The translations under genes and the position numbers were made by a program. This document shows, piece by piece, positions 1 to 5,105 of a DNA stretch of 5,105 bases (position 1 is its first letter; each line of letters begins with the position of its first letter). Below the pieces are notes generated by a model. That model was not told the DNA's origin, did no database searches, and worked only from the letters and a program-made list of their open reading frames with translations. This DNA comes from an uncultured Allobaculum sp. (lineage in GTDB: Bacteria; Bacillota_I; Bacilli_A; Erysipelotrichales; Erysipelotrichaceae): the NCBI GenBank assembly GCA_948467695.1, contig CAOKFJ010000161.1, positions 1-5,105 on the forward strand. Direction: 5' to 3'.

Positions 1-4
1 TTTC

Positions 5-54
5 GCCTGTGAATGCATTCTGACTCGCCAAGAAAGCATTCACAGGCTTTTCTT
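5..54 (+). terminator. Intrinsic terminator of an upstream gene
   Basis: Bases 5-16 (GCCTGTGAATGC) are perfectly complementary to 36-47, giving a 12-bp stem. After one A-A mismatch, bases 18-21 pair with 31-34, leaving a 9-nt loop. The stem is followed at once by TTTTCTTAT. The T tract lies on the + strand side only, so this should end a + strand gene located before the window and insulate the permease promoter from it. Confidence 0.85.
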
Positions 55-65
55 ATGGGATACCG

Positions 66-128
66 ACATCTTTTTGAGCTAAAGTTTCAGCCTGTTTTAC
101 GCTTTTGAACTCAATTTCAAAAAGATGT
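66..128. repeat. 12-bp perfect inverted repeat before the permease promoter
   Basis: ACATCTTTTTGA at 66-77 is the exact reverse complement of 117-128, with 39 nt between the arms. The repeat lies upstream of the likely promoter, so it is more likely a protein-binding arrangement than an RNA hairpin of the permease mRNA, unless a second promoter lies further upstream. No T tract follows, so it is not a terminator. No regulator gene is present to link to it. Confidence 0.4.
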
Positions 129-142
129 GAAACTCCGTTTCA
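128..142. promoter_or_regulatory. Operator-like palindrome TGAAAC-N3-GTTTCA
   Basis: Bases 128-133 and 137-142 form a 6+3+6 palindrome, a size and shape typical of dimeric repressor sites. It shares bases 139-142 with the cre-like site and its first base with the 12-bp inverted repeat. Single copies of the half site GTTTCA/ATTTCA/CTTTCA also occur at 84-89, 114-119 and 147-152. The binding protein is unknown. Confidence 0.4.
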
Positions 143-152
143 AGCGCTTTCA
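139..152. promoter_or_regulatory. Catabolite-responsive element (cre), CcpA site
   Basis: TTCAAGCGCTTTCA matches the cre consensus TGNAANCGNWNNCA at every fixed position except the second (T for G), and it contains the central palindrome AAGCGCTT. It ends 6 bp before the proposed -35 box, about 134 bp before the permease start. CcpA bound here would be expected to limit transcription of beta-glucoside genes while preferred sugars are present. A local LacI-family repressor with a similar core is the main alternative. Confidence 0.6.
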
Positions 153-158
153 GACGCA

Positions 159-187
159 TTGTTGAAGGATTTAAGCGCCGATATACT
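159..187 (+). promoter_or_regulatory. Probable sigma-A promoter of the permease gene
   Basis: The -10 box TATACT (182-187) matches TATAAT at five of six bases. A weak -35 box TTGTTG (159-164) lies 17 bp upstream. Transcription would start near 193-196, leaving an untranslated leader of about 90 nt. A better -35 sequence, TTGAAG at 162-167, is only 14 bp from the -10 box, which is too close. The weak -35 box would suit an activated or tightly controlled promoter. Confidence 0.5.
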
Positions 188-213
188 CAAAATGCATCCG
201 GAAATCGCAGTAA

Positions 214-233
214 AGACGCAATGGCCAGCGTCT
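214..233 (+). other. Small hairpin in the permease leader
   Basis: AGACGC (214-219) pairs with GCGTCT (228-233) around an 8-nt loop. No T tract follows, so it is not a terminator. The leader contains no sequence resembling the RAT target of LicT/BglG antiterminators (GGATTGTTACT... followed by GGCAGGCAAAACC). The function, if any, is unknown. Confidence 0.25.
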
Positions 234-285
234 GGAAATACCCGATCCCAAACATAAAAAAGAAAGAACGAAAGGAAAAAATCTC

Positions 286-2178
286 ATGTCGAAAAAGTAC
301 AGAGAGCTCGCCGAACAGATCATCGCCCTGGTTGGCGGCAAAGAAAACATCAACGACGTGTACCATTGTCAGACACGTCTTCGCTTCAAACTCGCTGACG
401 AAAGCAAAGCCAATGACGAAGCGCTCAAAAACAACGACGGCGTTGCAAGCGTCATCCACAACGCCGGTGTCTATCAGGTTGTTATCGGCACTCATGTCGC
501 CGATGTCTTCGAAGAAGTCGCCGATCTGGTCGATCTCAAAAATAAAAAGGCTCCTTCCGAAAACCAGCCCGAAGAAAAGAAAGGTGTCATGAACACCATC
601 ATTGATTTTGTCGCCGCTGTATTCCAGCCCGTTATCCCGGCTCTTTCCGGCGCCGGTATGGTCAAAGCGGTTCTCGCGCTGCTCGTTGTCTTCAACGTCA
701 TCACCAATACTTCCCAGACATATGTGCTGCTCAACCTCTTCGCTGACGCAGTGTTCTACTTCCTGCCGATCATGCTCGCCTTTACCACCGCGCAGAAACT
801 CAAATGCAATCCGATTCTCGCCGTCGGCACCGCCTGCATCATGCTCCATCCCACATGGGCCGGACTTGTCGCAGCCGGCGATCCCGTCAAATTCTTCGAA
901 CTCATTCCCTTCCAGCTTTTCACTTACGCAAACAGCGTAATTCCCATTATTCTGATCGTCTTTGTTCAGAACTGGGTTGAAAAATGGCTCAACCGCGTAA
1001 TCCCGAAGGCAGTCAACCTTGTATTTGTCCCGATGCTGATCTTCATCATCATGGGCACGCTTTCCCTTGCTGTTCTCGGTCCGATTGGAAACATCATCGG
1101 CAACTGGCTCGCTGTAGTCTTCAACTATCTCGCAGAAAACGCTGCCTGGGCTCCCTCGCTTCTGGTCGGCGGTCTGCTCCCGATCATGGTTATGTTCGGT
1201 ATCCACAACGGTGTTGCTCCTCTTGGCGTTATGCAGATGGCCAACCTTGGCTATGATTCCATCTTCGGTCCTGGATGCGTATGCTCCAACATGGCGCAGG
1301 CTGCTGCTGGTACAGTCGTCGCTATCCGCACCAAAGCCGCTAAAGAAAGACAGATCGCTACATCCGGCGCGATCACCGCTTACATGGGCATCACTGAACC
1401 TCTGCTTTACGGTGTCAACCTTCCCAAGAAATACCCGCTCATCGCTTCCATGATCGGCGGCGCCTGCGGCGGTCTCTTCGCAGGACTCACACACACTCAT
1501 CGTTTTGCCACCGGCAGTTCCGGACTCCCCGCTATCCTGCTTTACATCGGTGACAACACCATGCAGTTCTTCATCAACATCATCATCGCCATCATCATTT
1601 CCGTGGTTGTCAGCGCAGCCCTGACCTGGGTTCTTGCCGGCCACTTCGAAAAGAAAGAAGCCGCTAAAGTTTCTGAATCCGCTTCCTCTGCTTCTACAGC
1701 AATCGAAAACACCGATGAAGTGGAAACAGTTGTTCTTACTCCTGCAGCAAAACCCGAAAACGCAGTAATTCCCGCTCCTGTATCTGGAAACATCCGTCCC
1801 CTTTCTGAAGCAAAAGACGAAGCTTTCGCTTCTGGAGCGCTTGGCCAGGGTGCCATGATCGAACCTTCACGCGGCGTTGTTGTCGCTCCCTTTGACGCGA
1901 CAGTCAGCGTTCTGTTCCCCACCAAACACGCGATCGGTCTGATGTCCGCTGATGGACGCGAGCTGCTGATTCATGTCGGCATCAATACCGTTGAACTCAA
2001 CGGCGAACACTTCGAAGCTCACGTTAAACAGGGCGATGTGGTCAAGAAAGGCCAGACACTGGTTACCTTTGATCCGCAGGCTATTGAAAAAGCCGGTTTT
2101 CCGACCCAGACAATGGTTATCGTCACCAACTCCAATGACTTCAAATCCGTTGAAGTCGTCTCCAATCCCGAACTTTAA
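286..2178 (+). CDS. bglF: Beta-glucoside PTS permease, EIIBCA
   Basis: This 630-residue membrane permease takes up a beta-glucoside and phosphorylates it at the sugar 6-position, using phosphate relayed from PEP through EI and HPr. The domain order is EIIB-EIIC-EIIA, as in E. coli BglF, and the length is normal. EIIB (about 1-85) carries the phosphocysteine loop HCQTRLRF with Cys28. EIIC (about 102-453) has around ten hydrophobic segments, the FGIHNG segment (304-309) and the substrate-site motif GITEP (368-372) followed by LLYGVNLP. A Ser/Ala/Glu-rich linker (about 454-490) joins EIIA (about 491-630), which has FPTKHAIGL (His548) and ELLIHVGINTVELNG with the expected phospho-His563. The start is set by AAAGGA at 271-276, 9 nt before ATG. 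No frameshift or missing active residue is seen. The GH1 phospho-glucosidase downstream supports beta-glucosides as substrate; the exact sugar (cellobiose, salicin, arbutin) cannot be read. Trehalose or sucrose permeases are less likely given the GH1 neighbour. Confidence 0.94.
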   Translation: MSKKYRELAEQIIALVGGKENINDVYHCQTRLRFKLADESKANDEALKNNDGVASVIHNAGVYQVVIGTHVADVFEEVADLVDLKNKKAPSENQPEEKKGVMNTIIDFVAAVFQPVIPALSGAGMVKAVLALLVVFNVITNTSQTYVLLNLFADAVFYFLPIMLAFTTAQKLKCNPILAVGTACIMLHPTWAGLVAAGDPVKFFELIPFQLFTYANSVIPIILIVFVQNWVEKWLNRVIPKAVNLVFVPMLIFIIMGTLSLAVLGPIGNIIGNWLAVVFNYLAENAAWAPSLLVGGLLPIMVMFGIHNGVAPLGVMQMANLGYDSIFGPGCVCSNMAQAAAGTVVAIRTKAAKERQIATSGAITAYMGITEPLLYGVNLPKKYPLIASMIGGACGGLFAGLTHTHRFATGSSGLPAILLYIGDNTMQFFINIIIAIIISVVVSAALTWVLAGHFEKKEAAKVSESASSASTAIENTDEVETVVLTPAAKPENAVIPAPVSGNIRPLSEAKDEAFASGALGQGAMIEPSRGVVVAPFDATVSVLFPTKHAIGLMSADGRELLIHVGINTVELNGEHFEAHVKQGDVVKKGQTLVTFDPQAIEKAGFPTQTMVIVTNSNDFKSVEVVSNPEL

Positions 2179-2224
2179 TTCATCCCTTTCCTTACTCCCT
2201 TAAGACTTACCCGCACGTATTCCC

Positions 2225-3815
<1,591 letters not shown>

Positions 3816-3840
3816 ACCATAACCGCAAAATCATTCCCGA

Positions 3841-3867
3841 AGAAGACAGCAGGCAAACTGTTCTTCT
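3841..3867 (+). other. Bulged hairpin just before the terminator
   Basis: AGAAGACAG (3841-3849) pairs with CTGTTCTTCT (3858-3867) through nine base pairs with one bulged T (3862), around the loop CAGGCAAA. It is followed by a pyrimidine-rich stretch without a proper T run. It may protect the 3' end of the mRNA or assist the terminator that follows; this is inferred from position only. Confidence 0.4.
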
Positions 3868-3878
3868 CCTCTCTTTCC

Positions 3879-3915
3879 AAACGCCCGCTGCATTAATCGC
3901 GGGCGTTTCGCTTTT
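3879..3915 (+). terminator. Intrinsic terminator after the glycosidase gene
   Basis: AAACGCCCGC (3879-3888) pairs perfectly with GCGGGCGTTT (3899-3908) around a 10-nt loop. The T-rich tail TTTCGCTTTT (3906-3915) is interrupted by CG. It lies 64 nt after the GH1 stop codon and should end the permease-glycosidase transcript, separating it from the reductase gene. Confidence 0.85.
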
Positions 3916-3941
3916 CCTGCGGCGATCAAAGTGTTCAAGAG

Positions 3942-3947
3942 TATATT
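3942..3947 (+). promoter_or_regulatory. Possible -10 box for the reductase gene
   Basis: TATATT matches TATAAT at five of six bases and lies between the terminator and the reductase start, where a promoter is expected. No convincing -35 box is found 16-18 bp upstream, where the sequence is GC-rich (GCGGCG). The call therefore rests on position and one hexamer only. Confidence 0.25.
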
Positions 3948-3999
3948 TTTACCTGAAATCACCTGCAGTCTTATCCTCACTGTCATACACAATCAAATG

Positions 4000-4008
4000 A
4001 AAAGGAGG
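4000..4008 (+). promoter_or_regulatory. Very strong ribosome binding site of the reductase gene
   Basis: AAAAGGAGG is a near-perfect complement of the 16S rRNA 3' end and far stronger than the AAAGGA sites of the other two genes. It lies only 4 nt before ATG 4013 and 13 nt before the in-frame ATG 4022. Neither spacing is ideal, so translation could begin at either codon. The difference is three residues. Confidence 0.85.
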
Positions 4009-4012
4009 TCGA

Positions 4013-5056
4013 ATGACCCAAATGACGAACACTGTGAAACACATATCCGGACTGAGTATATTTCCCGTATGCCTGGGCACAATGGGGTTTTCGCTCCATC
4101 CCAATCCTTCCAAAGCATGGGCGGTGAACTACGAGACAAGCAAAGCCATCCTCAAAGAAGCCATCGATCATGACATGAATTTTTTCGACACCGCTCCTGT
4201 CTACAGCAACGGCGCAAGCGAAGAAGCGCTCGGTCAGGCACTTCACGATCTTGATATTCCACGCGAAGATGTCGTGATCGCCACCAAGTTCTATCCGCGC
4301 TCTCCCCAGGAAATCGAACAGGGCGTATCGATGAAAGACCATATCCGCAAATGGCTTGAAGGAAGTCTTGCGCGTCTGCAGACCGACTATGTGGATATCT
4401 ATTACCTGCACATGTGGGACTGGCATACTCCCGTTGAAGAAACGATTGCCGCTCTGGACGAACTGGTGCGTGAGGGAAAAATCCGCGCGCTTGGTCTGTC
4501 CAACGCGTATGCCTGGCAGATCGCCATGGCAAACGAAAAAGCCATCGCCATGAACTGCGCTACATTCTCGTTTCTGCAAAACCAGTGGAATCTGATCAGC
4601 CGCGAAGACGAAACTGAACTGCGCGACTGCCTGGCTCACTACCATATGACGGCTGTTCCTTATGCCTCGCTTGCGGCAGGAAGACTCGCCCGACCGCTTG
4701 GCACGCAGACCACCCGTTCACGTCTTGATGCGTATGGAGAGCGCAAATTCTCGACACAGAAAGAAGCGGACGCTCGAGTGATTGAAACACTTGAAGCCGT
4801 TTCGAAAGAGCTGGATGAGCCGATGAGTTCGGTTGCCCTTGCATGGCTGATCGCCAAAGGCGCCGTTCCTCTTGCCGGAGCGACCAGACCAAAACAGATT
4901 GAAGGCATTGCAAAAGCAGCAGAAATCAGACTCAGCGACGAGATGATCTTGCGCCTTGAAGAACACTATGTTCCTCATATCCTGACCGGCGTGCTCGCCG
5001 AACACACCGCCGATCAGGATCCCTATCAGGCGTATGGCGTTTACGATATGAGGTAA
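4013..5056 (+). CDS. Aldo/keto reductase, YajO-like
   Basis: This is a 347-residue NAD(P)H-dependent oxidoreductase of the aldo/keto reductase superfamily, cytoplasmic and with no signal peptide. The catalytic tetrad is complete: Asp59 and Tyr64 in FFDTAPVY, Lys92 in ATKF, and His133 in YYLHMWDW. Other family marks are GLSNAYAWQ (161-169), FLQNQWNLISREDE (187-200), the PYASLAAGRLARP segment (216-228), and a cofactor-binding AGATRPKQIEG (288-298). The blocks TDYVDIYYLHMWDWHTPVEET, NLISREDE and LAAGRLARP, and the end EEHYVPHILTGV, closely resemble E. coli YajO from memory of that family. The protein is slightly longer than the usual 320-330 residues because of a C-terminal tail of about 20 residues (328-347). 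The substrate is unknown; reduction of an aldehyde, ketone or sugar derivative is the safe statement. A terminator and its own strong ribosome binding site suggest expression apart from the permease operon. ATG 4022 is an alternative start. Confidence 0.92.
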   Translation: MTQMTNTVKHISGLSIFPVCLGTMGFSLHPNPSKAWAVNYETSKAILKEAIDHDMNFFDTAPVYSNGASEEALGQALHDLDIPREDVVIATKFYPRSPQEIEQGVSMKDHIRKWLEGSLARLQTDYVDIYYLHMWDWHTPVEETIAALDELVREGKIRALGLSNAYAWQIAMANEKAIAMNCATFSFLQNQWNLISREDETELRDCLAHYHMTAVPYASLAAGRLARPLGTQTTRSRLDAYGERKFSTQKEADARVIETLEAVSKELDEPMSSVALAWLIAKGAVPLAGATRPKQIEGIAKAAEIRLSDEMILRLEEHYVPHILTGVLAEHTADQDPYQAYGVYDMR

Positions 5057-5105
5057 TCATTTGATATTCCCCCGGGATTGAAGTTCAAAATTATAGATCC
5101 ATAAA
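5057..5105. other. Non-coding end of the window
   Basis: No gene or clear terminator is seen in these 49 bases. They contain CCCCCGGG at 5069-5076 and the short palindrome TTGAA-G-TTCAA at 5078-5088, then the A+T-rich TTATAG. This could be the beginning of a control region for a gene beyond the window, but no spaced pair of promoter boxes is visible. Confidence 0.3.

Noticed and set aside
193..258. A 21-codon leader peptide candidate (ATG 193) before the permease
   Set aside because: It has no ribosome binding site, begins about where transcription is expected to start, and shows no run of regulatory codons.
187..1644. A long minus-strand open frame (485 codons) opposite the permease gene
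   Set aside because: Its product is low in complexity, rich in Asp, Glu and Gly, and resembles no family I know. It is the antisense shadow of a gene with clear EIIB and EIIC motifs and a good ribosome binding site.
3847..3859. GCAGGCAAAC, which resembles the 3' half of a LicT/BglG antiterminator target
   Set aside because: The 5' half of the target is missing, and the sequence lies after the operon, within a hairpin loop, where antitermination would serve no clear purpose.
3954..3967. cre-like sequence TGAAATCACCTGCA before the reductase
   Set aside because: The central CG is replaced by CA and a second fixed position also fails. The core is essential for CcpA recognition.

Overview
The window comes from a bacterium of roughly 50% G+C. 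A Gram-positive, Firmicutes-type host is the best reading. The evidence is an AAAGGAGG ribosome binding site, a near-consensus CcpA/cre box, and a phosphotransferase (PTS) permease paired with a phospho-glycosidase. A gut Firmicute of moderate G+C would fit (the Erysipelotrichia are one possibility), but genus cannot be read from this sequence.

Layout, all genes on the + strand. Bases 1-54 hold the terminator of a gene that lies outside the window. Bases 55-285 form a control region with several inverted repeats, a cre-like site, a plausible sigma-A promoter and a leader of about 90 nt. Bases 286-2178 encode a complete three-domain beta-glucoside PTS permease (EIIB-EIIC-EIIA, BglF type). Bases 2179-2414 are an unusually long, C-rich, G-poor spacer with two long-range complementary pairs, one of which covers the next gene's ribosome binding site. 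Bases 2415-3815 encode a GH1 6-phospho-beta-glucosidase. Bases 3816-4012 hold a bulged hairpin, a strong intrinsic terminator and a very strong ribosome binding site. Bases 4013-5056 encode an aldo/keto reductase of the YajO type. The last 49 bases hold no gene.

How the genes work together. The permease should import a beta-glucoside (cellobiose, salicin, arbutin or similar) and phosphorylate it at the glucose 6-position during transport. The GH1 enzyme should then hydrolyse the phospho-glucoside to glucose-6-phosphate plus glucose or an aglycone. This is a standard beta-glucoside utilisation pair under probable carbon catabolite repression. The reductase lies behind a terminator, so it is probably a separate transcription unit. 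A role in reducing released aglycones or aldehydes is possible but unsupported.

I see no wholly new gene system. The enzymes are ordinary. What deserves a second look is non-coding: the permease-glycosidase spacer, which looks like a candidate post-transcriptional control element, and the crowded operator region before the permease. No regulator gene and no LicT/BglG-type antiterminator target (RAT) was found in the window.
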